This document shows positions 9,717-21,667 of a DNA stretch of 64,000 nucleotides, piece by piece. A program made the translations under genes and the position numbers. The DNA is from Porphyra umbilicalis (lineage: Eukaryota; Rhodophyta; Bangiophyceae; Bangiales; Bangiaceae): positions 213,608 to 277,607 of the forward strand of contig KV918832.1 of NCBI GenBank assembly GCA_002049455.2, written 5' to 3'. Below the pieces are notes generated by a model. It was not told the origin of the DNA and did not search any database. It worked only from the letters and a program-made list of their open reading frames with translations. Within the stretch, counting starts at the first letter, position 1, and every line of letters begins with the position of its first letter.

Positions 9717-12700
9717 TCATATGACGTTTGGCGAGGGAGGTAGTGGGGCAGTCGATCTGTGCTCTGCCAACTCAAGCCTCTGCACAACTAACAACTCGCG
9801 CCGCACACCGCTCACGGCGCGCACGAGCAGCCGAGCGAGGCCAAGCCGAGGCTCTGATGAATCTCCAGGCACGTCGTAGTACACATGGTCGAACAAAGGC
9901 TTTCCATACAACACCCGGGCCGCACGAACGAGCTGCCGGACAGGCTTGCTGCGCCACGGAAGCATTGCTTCAATCTTGAACGTGTTGACGACCACCAGCT
10001 GCTGCGCGGCGGTAGCATTAAGTAGCGTCGGAAGTAGTTGGAGCCGCCCGTCATCCGCTGCCGCCGCGTTCCTTACGGTAAGGCGGCGCCCGGAAACCCG
10101 GCACCGCTTCCGCTCAATGGCCAACTCGACCCCATCCATTGACAGCTCGGTGGCGGCACAAGGGCTCGGACCAGCGGCGGCGCCATCAGCTCCCGCGTTT
10201 TCTTCCACGTCTTGGACCTCGATCTCGTCCTCATCGTCCTCGTCGGAGGCGACTGCTTCAGCCTCATCGCTCTGCCCGCCACCAAAATCCAACTCCATCG
10301 CCGCGTCTTTGTCGGCTGCCTCGACCCCATCAAACGTACCGCGAGCCGGTCCGCCGGGGGCCGCTCGGTCGGCGGCACTACCGACATCAGCCGCTGCGAG
10401 CCCCTCGTCACCGCTCTCCGCAGCACGCGCACGACCACTGAGCTCGTCCTGAGCACCCGTAGCGGGAGTCTTGTCAGCAATGTCGGACTCAACGATGTGC
10501 GAAAACGTCTGCTAGCACCGGAGCATCTGGACCGTAAAAGAGGCCTCCTGCTTGTTTGTGTTCGTCCACATGATCTTGATGAGTTTGTGTAGCGACTCGT
10601 TGACGCTTGTGTCTGCCTCGATGACGTTACTGGCAGGAGCAGCTCGTCGAGGAGATGGTACGCGAGGGTGTGCATCTTTGTCGTATTGACTGGGCCAAAC
10701 AGCACCCGGACGTACTTGGTGACGAACGAGTAGGCATCATTGGCCAACTCCTCTGACTCGGACTGGGTCATCGAGTATTTCTCCTCCTTTTTATCGCCGC
10801 GGAGCTTACCCATGAGGGATGCAGCGAGGCAGACGACCTCGAGGACGGAATCGTGCGTCGGCATGGCACCAAACAGGTCCTTGTACTCACGCTCCCTGTC
10901 GGATACAGAGGGTACCGGGGCGTCGTCCTCTGCCTCCCCGCCGCCAGAGAGGGTGTCGTCTGTGCCAGCATCGCTGTACGTGGCATCGGAAGAGTCGCCG
11001 GGCGCGTCACTTGATGCGACGCTGGCCGCATCATTACTGTCTGTGGAGGACGCCTCGGTGTCCGTTTGGGCGCGCAAGCCCTGAGAGTCCACCCGTCGGC
11101 GCGTGCGTCGCCGGACAGCAGGCGACAACCTCCGGCCGCGCTTGCGGCCCAAAAATGGCTCTTTCGAGCCCGGTAGGCGCCGAGAAACAGCCCCAGCTAC
11201 CATGTGCATTAGTACAACAAGGCCATGCCTCCAGGGGCGCCCGTTGAAGGTTGACTGCTTCACTCCTGTACATACCAGGTACCTGCACAGGCGTCAAAAC
11301 AAAAGCGAAGCATGAGCAACGGATTATACAGAAAGGAATCGCGTCAGAATTTGCAAATAGAAGCATGGTGTTTGGCTACAGAGGACTGGCCGTACGGAGC
11401 GAGAAAGAAGACAAAGGAGGGCTTGCGCCCAGAGGCGATATCAAAAGCGTCACGCGGCGCCAGCGGCACCCGTTCCTGCAAGAGGCCAATCAACAGACGT
11501 ACCCTGGTGCCACAATCGACGCATTGGATATCCGACTCATATGACGGGAGCGCTCACTCATGGCCACGACCGTCTTTTTCCAAGGCCCCCACCGAGCGAA
11601 GCCGCCCTTGCAAAGAACCTTCAGCAACGCGGGGATCATCTTGGCGAGCACGCGGATGACCCCCAGCTTCATGACCTGCAGGCCCAAAAAAACAAGACAG
11701 GGATAGCACCATGGAGTAGTACATGCACTAAAACACGCGTCAGAATCGAGCAGGCCCCGTCCCGTCACCCTTCCGAATGGCCAGGCAGCCGAATGCCGAA
11801 CGAATGCGCATGTGTACGTATCAATCACGCGCCTAACTCGGAACAAGTGATCATAACAAAACGTACGTGAAGCATGTAGAATCCAAAGATATCATAGAGC
11901 CGCAAAGAGCCTGTGCCCAGACCGTGCACGGCTGCCAGCGCGGGCACAATGGCCACTGTCGACGTGTCGGCGGCGAGATGGTCGAGAAACGCTCGGCTGG
12001 CGCCGTTCTCGCGGTGCCTTGCCGCTTGAAGCTGGAGCTCGACGATGTCGAGCACCTCTCGGCGGCCGGAGTGTGCGTCGGCGCATCCTGCCTCGGATTT
12101 GCCGACCATACAGTACGAGCACTAAAACGGGCACCCACTGAGCTTGAGCCCTAGGATGTGGCGCTCTTCGGGCTGGTCGGCCGCGTACAACACGATACGC
12201 GGGACGGCAAGGATGGGCCCGACACGCGGCAGGTTCCACACTTGGCCCTCGGCGCTGGCATTGATGACCCCATCGAGCAGCACAGCCAAGCAACGCTGCA
12301 GAACCTCATCTCGCAGCATACGCACGCGGTGGATCTCTTCAGCGTCCTCACTTTTGGCTTTGATGTACGGAATGTAGCCAACGGTGAGCCACTGCACCTT
12401 CCCTGTGAGAATGTTGGGAAACCGTACCTTGATGGGGTACGCGTAGTGGGCTGCTCAACACGTGACATAAGGAATGTGAAAGAATATAACATCCATAGAA
12501 AACACTGGCAGGTTAATAGAGAGCCCGTGCTGGCTCCCAGCAACCGGAGAACCTCCACACCAAAGGAAATAAATCCGTATCGGTGTCGGGCAAGAGCGAA
12601 ACGACAAGCAGCACTGGCTGGAGGCCAACGCGCAAGACAAGCACGGCAAAGCGAATAGCTATGGACGTACCGTTGTTCCAGGACACGAGCGTGGCGTCAT

Positions 12701-13943
12701 AAAACAGCTGTATGGCGAGCGTGAAAACGGCGAGCCGCTTGCCGCCGACCGTCTTGTTGGCGTGGATCTTGTCGATGCTCTCCTGCTCCGTCATGTAAAG
12801 GTAACCATTCAACGAGTCCGTACGCAGTACGGAGTTGTCAGCCGCAAAGCGGCGCTTGCCCTGGAGACACAGGGACGTCGCCTTGGTGAACGCGTTCAGG
12901 GCAACAATCATGACGTCACGACTGTAAAAGAGGTAAGTGGCGCTGCCCGACTTGATCTCCGTCTTGCGCCATTTCTGCTCGTGCAGGCAGCGGTTGGCCT
13001 CTCCATCAAGAGCGGACAAGAATATTGGTTCACTCCCGTGGCCACGTCGGGCGGGTCGATGGCATCCGAGTCATCATCCGACGAATCGTCATACGGCGTC
13101 TCGCCTTCAACGACGGCGCGCACCGCGGCAGCAGCCGCGTGCTGCGTCCGCATAGCGGCACGCTCGGCGAGCACCGTCGTGTGGTAGAACTCCGCGCGCG
13201 CCTTAGCAGACAAGCCGCTGCCACCGGCTGAGAGCGCGAACATACGCATTGCCTTGAGCTCGTCCGTGACGAACAGTGACGGCCTCCCCCCTCGCTCGGG
13301 TGGCACGACGGGCTGGGTCCGCTCCAAATCTCCAAACGCCTTGTAATATTCGTGCACGAGAGCAGGCGTGCCCGTGGCTCCCTGCCGGATGTTCGACAGC
13401 GTCTCGTCGTCGCCGTCCTCGACGATTCCCACTGTCGCACTCAACGGACGGGGCACCAGTGGCTTCGGCCGCACTCGCAGCGCCAGCGTCGCCGCCGCAC
13501 ATGTGGTGCTCGTCGTCGACAGGCCCTCCCCCGATCCGCCCGGCTGCGCCCCCTGCAGTTGACGCGGGCGTCCCATGGCGGGGCTCCAAAGCCGCTGGAG
13601 AAGGGCGAACGCCGACACCACATCCCGGAGCAACGCGATGGCTTCCGACGTGTTCAGCGTGGTAGCGCAGCTGGTGCTGCATCAGATTGGCACTGAACCG
13701 TACGGGCTGGTGGCAGATCTCGCAAACCACCGAGTCCGGGGCCACCGCCGCGTGAGCTGCCTCAGTAGCCGCATTTGCACCAGCCGCAACCACGGCCGCG
13801 GTGGCCGCTGCCGCACGGGCGGCCTTGGCCAGAACCTCCGCATTGGCAGCTGCGGCAACAGCCACTTGAGCAGCATCCGCGGCGTCCGACGCCGCCTCAT
13901 TATCCGCGTCTTCCGCCGCCGCCTCTGCCGTTGGCATCGTCAA
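9717..13943 (-). pseudogene. Plavaka/KDZ-like transposase, decayed multi-exon copy
   Basis: It starts at ATG 13943 with an Ala-rich leader and a C2H2 finger (C74, C77, H90, H95; CEICHQPVRFSANL). Further blocks on the minus strand match the first copy in order: VHEYYKAFGD; KWRKTEIKSGSATYLFYSRD; a Y-P-I strand; VQWLTVGYIPYIKA; VLYAADQPEERHILGLK; a CxxC knuckle; YDIFGFYMLH joined across an intron to VMKLGVIRVL; REREYKDLFG; and NTTKMHTLAYHL...NESLHKLIKIMWTNTNK, where transposases of this type place their helical C-terminal core. Introns: 12451-12670 and 11676-11866 (both GTACGT...GCAG), plus a GTACGT donor at 11502 whose acceptor is not placed. Lesions: in-frame TAG at 12122-12124 (inside the Cys knuckle) and at 10512-10514, a one-base frame change near 10,628-10,636, and frame breaks between 13.0 and 13.6 kb. 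It is therefore inactive as read. Confidence 0.7.
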
Positions 13944-16249
13944 GAGAACCTCGCCTTGAAGGAGAAGCGCGCGGTGCGTGGACCCACCGGCACACCGTCG
14001 CTCACCGGCGCAGTGCCCTCAAAAGGCCCTTCGAACAGAAACGTCGCCACCAGTCCAGGTGACGCATGCGTGCTGATTCCACAGGCTGTCGAGATGCGGT
14101 CGCCGCAGTGGACGTGCGCGACGGTAGCCGCCGCCCCGGACGCTCCACAGGCGTGCCGTAACCCCGCCGACCCCCGACCCCACCGTCATCCAAGCGCCAG
14201 CCGCGCGCGGGACGGCAGCGAGCCCGCACCGACACGGTACGGGCGCCGCCGCCGCGGCGGCCACTAGAGTGTGCAGACAACGTCGCGGAAGGTTCGCCAG
14301 GGTGGCGTGTAAGGGCGCCCCGCCGACCTCGACGTCTCCCAAACCTCATTGACACACGGGCAGAACGCGAGCCCGCACGCGAGCAGGAGCGGGCGCCACT
14401 GCTGTGTCGGCCGTGCGCGCCAGCAGCCCACGCGTCAAACGATCAACGAGGGTGTCACCGACCTGCCAAACCAAGACGCACCGGCTTGGAATTCCCAACG
14501 GTGCCCGCAACGCGCACGCCCGCGTCTCGAGCACGCCGCAGGCTCCACCGCCATAATTGTAGTGGTTGCCGGCAGTCAGCGCATCGGAAGCTCCACCGGG
14601 CCGCCGTTGACCCACCTCACCAGGCTCGGGATGCCATCGGCGGCTGCTGCGGACGCATTTCCGAGCGCAGCACGCTACAGCCGCCGCACCAGGCTCACGT
14701 GTCCGTGCCGCACGCGCCACCAACGTCGCCGCCGTGCCAGCCGTGCGGGCCGGCGGCCAGCGCGCCGAATGCTCTGCCGTGGCGCCGTCGACACAACTGC
14801 TCAGGCCGCACAGGCCTCGGTGCGTTTTTGGCGCCTGCACCGCGCGGGCCCGCGCCACGCACCCCAGGACCGCCGCTGTCGTCGAGATGGAACGCGCCAG
14901 CGCCTCGAGCGGTCCAGCAGAGCGGTACTGACCCGTCCCGCCTCAACTGGTCCGACCGTCAAACTAGAGGGGCACGCGACGTACCCGCTCACACGCGCCC
15001 TGCGCTCCACAGATGCTGCCACCGTGGCAGACGTCCGCGCGGGCTGCCGTGGCGTCGGACACTCCACCAAGCGGGGGGCAGTCGAGAGGCCCACTTTAGT
15101 GGGGAGCGGCCGCCGAACCCTAGCGGCACACGCTTCACACGCGCGCCCGCGCCCGAGACGTTGCAGACGGTGTGATCCCCCCCCCCAGCACTTGCACCGG
15201 ACGCGCACAGGCTCGCGCCACAGCCGCGCGCCTGTATCCAATGCCCGAGACGCTGCCACCGAGGCAAGAGCCCTAGCAGGCAGTAGCCAGCGCATCAGAC
15301 GTGGCAGAGCAATGCCATCAACCCGCGTCACCCCGACGCCGCAGGACCACCGGCCCAGGCCATGCCCGCGTGTCGCCTCCCCAGATGCCACAGAGGCCAC
15401 CTCTGCGCCGTCAGGGTGCACCGGCAAGCACCACCGCGGCCGCGCCGACCATAAAGGGCCTGAGCACACCCCGCAGACTCACCGGCGAGGGACACACCAC
15501 GAAGCGACCACGGCGAGCGGCGCAACGACCAGGTCGCTCGTGCCGTCTCCTGACGGGGGGGGGGTGAGCACACCCCGGCACGTGCCGGAGCGACCGACGT
15601 GCCGCGGGCGCACCCTTTGCGAACACTGGCTGCTCTCGGGGACACCTCAGCCCAAGGCCTTGCTCGGTGTCTGCAGGCGCCGGCCAACAAGGTCTCGAGT
15701 GTCTCGTTGCGGGGACAGTGGGAGGGACGACAGGGGACGTCGCTAGGCCTCTGGGCGGGGGCCCCATGTTATTGGCGCGGCACATCTCCGCAGGCTGCGG
15801 CGCCACGACACGCGAGCGGTCGCGAAGGACGCCTGTTCCGGCTGCATTCGACTTAAATTTACAGTCGAGACACTGAGGCCTCCTAATTTGCTCGGACTGC
15901 GGCACGAATTTGAAGCGCAGACCAACCCGTGTCACTGCCCACCGCTGCTGTCCTCGCTGACCAGCCCGGGGTTGTGCAGGTCGCCGGCCCAGTAGGCGAT
16001 GGACGATGCTGCCTGCTTGTGTGGCACCCTCCTGGAGTGGGGTTGCAGCCGCTCCTGGCCACAGCGAGGGTGGTGCTTGGCTGCTTTGCGTAGAGGACGA
16101 TGTGTCAGGTTGGGTCACGGACCGGTCTTTATGAGTATCGCCCGACGGGTGCTGCTCCATAGCGACTCTTGCTCGGCGCCTATCACCGGTGGTATCGAGA
16201 AATGACGCCGCTCGCACCCCCCTCGCACTCATCGACCACACCCTTCCAC
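13944..16249. other. Divergent spacer of the second Plavaka/KDZ-like unit
   Basis: About 2.3 kb separate the transposase start from the plus-strand accessory gene. Most of it is Arg/Pro/Ala-coding in every frame, with no conserved motif. A long plus-strand frame at 14349-15746 shows no domain or consistent codon pattern and is treated as chance. Part of the spacer is built of degenerate repeats (14.05-15.5 kb). Both promoters should lie here. Confidence 0.4.
14050..15500. repeat. Degenerate dispersed/tandem repeat cluster
   Basis: Variants of a block reading roughly GCTGCCACCG-GGCAGACG...GTCGGA(C/A)GCTCCAC recur near 14,100, 14,560, 15,015 and 15,250, with other GCCGCC-rich blocks between. 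Copies are diverged and the spacing is irregular, so this is called by eye. It occupies the spacer between the divergent genes of the second unit. Confidence 0.35.
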
Positions 16250-19200
16250 ATGGCGCGCAAGGGAAAGAAGCCCGCCCGCCCGAGTCCCCCTTCCTGTACT
16301 CCTAGCAAATTGCAGAGGCCAACTCGTCGCTTGGCAGGGGCAGTGGCCACGGAGACGACAACGGATGCGGCGCTTGGCCTAACGGCGCGTACGCGGGACC
16401 ACTCCGCGGCAGCGGGTACGCCTGGGCGAGCTGGGGAGGCAGCTGTGCCTGCCGGGCCAATCACCCGGGCTGCTTCTCGTCGTCGTGCTCTGCTCGCTGT
16501 CGGACAGCACAACTCCACCATCCGCCCTGCGACCACCATGGCGAGGAGCGCACCTCCTACCCCTGTTGGTGTCACTACGCGTGCTGCTGCAGCCCGCATG
16601 GTGATTGGCGTCACTACACGTGCTGCTGCAGCCCGCCTCCGTCGCGCGATAACGGCAAGCGCGGGTCTGAGCGCCACCATCAGCAACGCCGAGGTGGAGA
16701 ATGGCACCAACTTCGGCGACGCCGCTGCAGCAGCTCCATCGCCGCTTCGCGGGACGGGCATCACCCGGGGCCGGTTCAGACGCAACCGTCGCACAATCCC
16801 CTCGTGCAAGATCGGCGATGCGACGGCCGCCGGAAGTGAGTGCCCTCCTGCCAAAAGTAGCGGTGGCAACTCGGCCGGCCGCGTGAGTGGGGCTGACCAA
16901 CGCGCCAAGGAAGGGAGCATGCCTTCTTTGCAGCACAATTTCACCCACGCCAAGGCAAGTGGCTCGAACTCGCGTCACGAGAAGTCACCTCGGCGAAGTC
17001 ATGCCAGCATCCCACCAGAAGTGCGGCCTGCTGCTCCCAACACGTCGCTCCCGCCCGGTGTCGCCGCACGCTTGATGGTGGTTGTTGCTGCCCACGCGCG
17101 AGCGGTGGCAGCCGCCGCCGCCGTGAAGAAGGAGCCCCCGCCGGCAGGCCCTGCCCCAGGAGCGCCCCCCGCTACATGCGACCAAGCCCCAACGACAGCT
17201 GTTCATGGGGACCATCGGCCACCGTCTTCCAGGTTGAGCAACCGCTGCACACGCCCGCTGCCGACGGGCCGCGCGAGCCGGTGGCAGCCCAGGCGTCTAC
17301 GGCACTGCCGGAGCCTACCGGGCAGTCCGTTCCCGTCGATGCTAGCCCCTTGGCCCGCGACAGTGTCGCTTCGGCCTCCACTGCTCCAGTGTTTACTCCT
17401 GCGCCTGCTGCTGTTGGTCCGGATGCATCGGCCGTCTCTCAGCCTGTCACGCCGCGACTTTCCGCTGAGCGCACGGAGGACCGTGCCCTGGAGTGGCCGG
17501 GCGAGGGGGACACCACCGCGGGTGGCACTGGTGCGCGGGTAGGTCGGGCGAAGGGGACACTTCGTCGGAATCCTTTTTCCTAGGTCTACCACTGCCGTGC
17601 GGGCCAACGCAAACGACATCGTCCATTTGTGCAGCGCTCTCAGTCATTGTATTTATCACTTGCGCACGCATCAAATTGCATTGACCTCGAAGTAAATTGT
17701 ACGCGTCGGTTCAGCAGCGAGCGGTCGCGATGCGGACAATTTGGGCCACGCTCAATCGGTATCACGCCGGCGACGTGGCCAGCCACTGCTGCGTGTGACG
17801 GAGGTCCGTCGGTGCGTACAGCGCGGAGACTAACGTGCGTGGCGCCCAGCTGACAACCGCGGCGCGGTGTGCCTTCGTTGCGGGCTTGTGCTCGAGCTGC
17901 GCGGTGCTTCCGGCACTGACGCACGGCCGGGGACGCCGAGCACGTGGCCGCCCACCCTGGGTGACCGCAGTCGGTGCCAATCATTATGGCGCACTTTTCC
18001 CTGCTGTTGGCGGTTTTTTACAGCTTGGGACGGCTCGAGCGGTGGTCTCGACGGTTTTGGGAGGACGGTAACGGCTGCTTTCTTCAATAGGTCTTCCGCG
18101 GAGCGCCCGGCGCGGGAGGTTCTGGGGTCGCTCGCGGTGCCCTCGGCAGTGCGGGCGCAGTGCTCGTCGCACGCAGCGCCCTCGCCAACGCGAGTGGCGT
18201 TTGTGTCACTCGCGGACCGCTTACCAGCGACGTCGTGTGGAGCTGGATTGGAAGACGGCGTCGTGGCCGGCTTTTGCGGACTTTGCGTCGCGGGCTTCCG
18301 TCAACGAGGTTCCTGCACACTGGTTTCCCCCGTGCGACGACGCGCGCTCGCAGTCGCTGCAACCGACGCCAATGCTATCGATGGCGCCCCCCCCCCCCCC
18401 CCTGGCGGCGCTGCCGCGGTACCTGTTGTAGGTGCGTCTCCCGTCCCTGCGACGCCGCCGCAACGGATCGGCTTACGGCTAGAGCCTGGGAATCCATTCT
18501 ACCTTCATGCGGCGGCCACGTCAAAGGCGGCCAAGAAGAACGAAGCTGAGGCCAAGGCGTTGGTAAAGAAGCTGGCAGCAGCGGCAAAGAAGGCGGCGGC
18601 GGCGGCGTCCAGGGCTCAAAAAGCGGCAGATGTGGCTCTGTCGCTGGGGGGGGCGGGTCTCCCGCCGGCCCGCGCGCGTGCGCAGCATGCCGCATCGGCC
18701 CCTTTCACAGGTGCAGCTGGCGCTCCAACGACTCCGGCCGCAACTTCTTCCGTGTCGGTTGGAGTAGGCGGACCGTTCAGTTCCACGACACCCCCATCAT
18801 CCGGAGCCCCAGCCAGGATGCCCGCTGGCTCGTGGTCGACGGCGCCTGTGACAGCATGGACGGAGCTCGTGCCGGCGGCCGCGGCAACGACGCCGTCACA
18901 AACACCTGCCAGGCTGCCGGCCGCAACCGCGCCCATTGACGATGGCGGGGCGGCCGTCGCGGCCCGAGCCGCCGCGGCCGCGGTGCTCGAGACGGCCACT
19001 CCGGCCGCCACCACGGCGCTCGGTGGAGGCGGATCTCGCAGCACGCAGCGGTGCGCTTGTACCCTTGCTCGAATGGAGAAGTGCTTGCTCGACCGCATGG
19101 ACGAGATTTAAGATGCGAACAAGAAGCGCATGGTCGCGTTTGGAACGCGCATCACGGCCGTGCGCCTGGACACTTCCTCCACCAAGTCCCAAGTGGCCGC

Positions 19201-21055
19201 AATGAAGACGGGCATGACCGGAATGCGCCAGACCAGCAACGCCATCAGCACTGCTGTCTCACGTGTTGCCGTGGCTATGCGGGACCTCACCACCGCGGTG
19301 GAACTCCGTGTCGAAGTGTGAGGACCCACTTCTGAAGGTGCTGCTGTTGCCACCCCTTCCACAGCCGCGGCCCTCTTTGAAACGCCCCGTCTCGCCCCTT
19401 GGACCAAGCCAATGGTAGTACGTTCTTGAGCTTTCCTCACGCTTTAGGTGTGTCATCCGTTGCGCTGGCTGTGGGATTGCAGAAGAGGTGCTTGTCCTCC
19501 GACTGATGATGAGACTGTGTCACTCACACCGCTTGCTCGTGTTCTCTATGCGCTTGTGTTCTGAATACTATATCCGGCAATAGAAGGACATCCGCGAGGA
19601 AGTCACCGCCGAGTTCCTCGCTGGGAATGTGTGGCCTGCGGCGTCGAGAAACCGGGAGATGTATGCTCGGCATTTGCACAAGAAGTTCAACTTCCCTGGC
19701 GGCATGCCCGAGGCGCGCCTGATGTTGATGAAGGACGTCCTCACCCCGTGCGACCCCGCGCGCAACAAGGGGAGCTCCACCAAACGTCTCCCGGTCCATC
19801 GGGTCCTGCGGCGTGCCGTGCCGCGCTTCCATCGCGCCGTGCTCGAGGCGGCGACGGAGGGGTTTATTGAGTGCACTGCCAGCATGCTCAAGATTGGTTG
19901 GAAGGGGGACAAGGGGCGGAAGAAGAACGTGTGGCAGATGACCACCGCGCAAGCCAAGCAATGCCTCGCCGGGATGTGGTGGATCACCGACGACATGGGG
20001 CGGGAGGCACTTCTGGCCGCACTGTGCAGCGCACTGGCAAAGATTAAGGGCCTTACCGGCGTCCTCATTGAGGCCACCGAGACGCGGCGGCGTTACTACA
20101 AGGTGCTCTACTCTGTCCATGTCGCCGTCGCTGCAAAGGTACGTGACCTGGGCTGTTTTCTATTCGAATGATGCATCTCACTGGCCGAGCAGGGAGGGCT
20201 GCGCTGTGCCTTACTGCCTTCTTCAGTGCGGGAACGGGCACTGAGCGCCAACGTACCTTTCTGTCTGGATGCCGTTCTTGTGTGACTGGATGCTGTCGGT
20301 CCCTTCCTCCTGCACAGGTTTTCATTTCCTTGAGTGCGATGGCGGGGTACCCGCCTTTCACGGCGAAGGGCGGCAACGTGGACGAGGCCTACCGGAAGGT
20401 CTGGGGTTTCTGCATGCACCTGGCTGACGCGAACCTGAGGAAGACGAACTCTGAGTACAAGGGCTTGCTGCTACTTGACGGGGACAACGCCACAAGAGCG
20501 GCTGTGGTTGGTCTGACCGAGGCCCGCCTGCGGGCCACGCGCGCCCAGGTCATGGCGACCGCAGTCGCAGTTGGCGACAACAATACCGCCGGGGCGTTTA
20601 TGTCACAGACAACTGAGACGGCAGCCGCAGCAGCTGTCGCTGGCGGGGGGCATGCTGCCTCTGCAGCGGGCGCGACGCTCCCCGCCCTTTCGTCTCGTCG
20701 ACCAGGAGGCACCCTCTCTGCTGCTGGAAGCGCCCCGCAACATGGAGCTCCTGCTGCTACGCCGCCTCGACCTTTCACTCCCTTTCCAGCTGACGAGGCT
20801 GCCCTTGGACACACCGGCGCTGGTGGTGCCAATGGCAGCGATCCCGGTGCGGCCAGCGAGGCCGAGGCGGCTGCTGCTGCCGCCGTGGCAGCTGCGGATT
20901 TGGGGGAAGCCGAGGCTTTGGAGGCTGACGAAGCCGCCACTGCTGCTGCTGCCGCTGCTGCCGCGGCAATAGCTGCAGGCGACGACTGTGAAGATGACGA
21001 CGAGGAGGAAGATGACGATGACGCCGAGTACGACGACGACGAGGCCGAGGGGTAA
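16250..21055 (+). pseudogene. Second accessory gene, paralogue-like to 2.5-6.0 kb; in-frame TAA
   Basis: It starts MARKGKKPARPSPP (ATG 16250) and runs through a disordered Ala/Arg/Pro region. A frame change lies between 17,160 and 17,240, and the first frame ends near 17.58 kb. A coding-quality block resumes by about 18.36 kb (Ala/Lys coiled coil KAAKKNEAEAKALVKKLAAA) and ends RMEKCLLDRMDEI, followed by an in-frame TAA (19109-19111). The same frame then continues as coiled coil to an inferred donor at 19316. Intron 19316-19583; exon 19584-20138 (KDIREEVTAEFLAGNVWPAAS onward, about 185 residues); intron 20139-20317 (GTACGT...ACAG); last exon 20318-21055 (VFISLSAMAGYPPF, ending in a long Asp/Glu tail). 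As at 2.5-6.0 kb, the domain exon ends in Lys at a phase-0 GTACGT donor, the next exon opens with hydrophobic-x-x-S-L, and the tail is acidic. Function unknown; probably element-encoded. Confidence 0.5.
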
Positions 21056-21667
21056 GGCGCTGTGGACGAGGCGAATGGGGTGAAGGGCGGGGACAGGTGG
21101 GGACAGGTGTTGATGTGTACATGTCGGTGGGAGGAGCTAGTCGTGATTGGGTGTATTGTGGGGTACGGTGACCCGGTACTCCGAGCGTGTGTGATGGTGA
21201 GCTGGACGTGGCCGCTTGTGATCGCAGCTGTATTTTTTTTCGTACTGTTGGGCTGTGGCAGGTGCGTGTTCAATCAGTCGCGGCAGTGGGAGCACGCACC
21301 GTCGGTGCCGCGTGCTGCAGCCTCGTGATCGTCCTAAATGCCCGGCTGACACCTGAAGCCATTAGCAAGCTAAGTTAGTGAGAGCCACAACAGTTATTCT
21401 TGGCGCATTTACACTTCTCCAATTTGATGCCTGCTTGGCTCCATGAAAAATATATGGTGACTGTCAGCGGGTCACGGCGGTCAAATATGAATCCTACAAC
21501 CCCCCCCTCAGATGGTTGTCCCTGGACCGGACACTCTCCCGCACGATGCGCCATTCGTCCGTTCGGACAGCCACTAACCGATGAGGAGAACGATTTCCTT
21601 TTCGTCCTGTGGATACGCTCTGCACAAGAGCAGAACGGAAACTCGGTTCGTCTGGTGGCACCCTGTA
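21056..21667. other. No gene recognised
   Basis: This is the 3' flank of the acidic-tail gene up to the TA-flanked element at 21668. It has ordinary base composition with a T-run at about 21231. It may contain the right end of the second Plavaka/KDZ-like element, but no inverted repeat matching the 8.8-9.7 kb side was found. Confidence 0.35.

Noticed and set aside
9342-9743. Ala-rich plus-strand frame
   Set aside because: Low complexity, no motif, no clear start context; noted only as GC-rich flank.
14349-15746. 465-codon plus-strand frame
   Set aside because: Arg/Pro/Ala-rich with no conserved motif or sense codon pattern; lies in a repeat-rich spacer where all frames stay open because of base composition.
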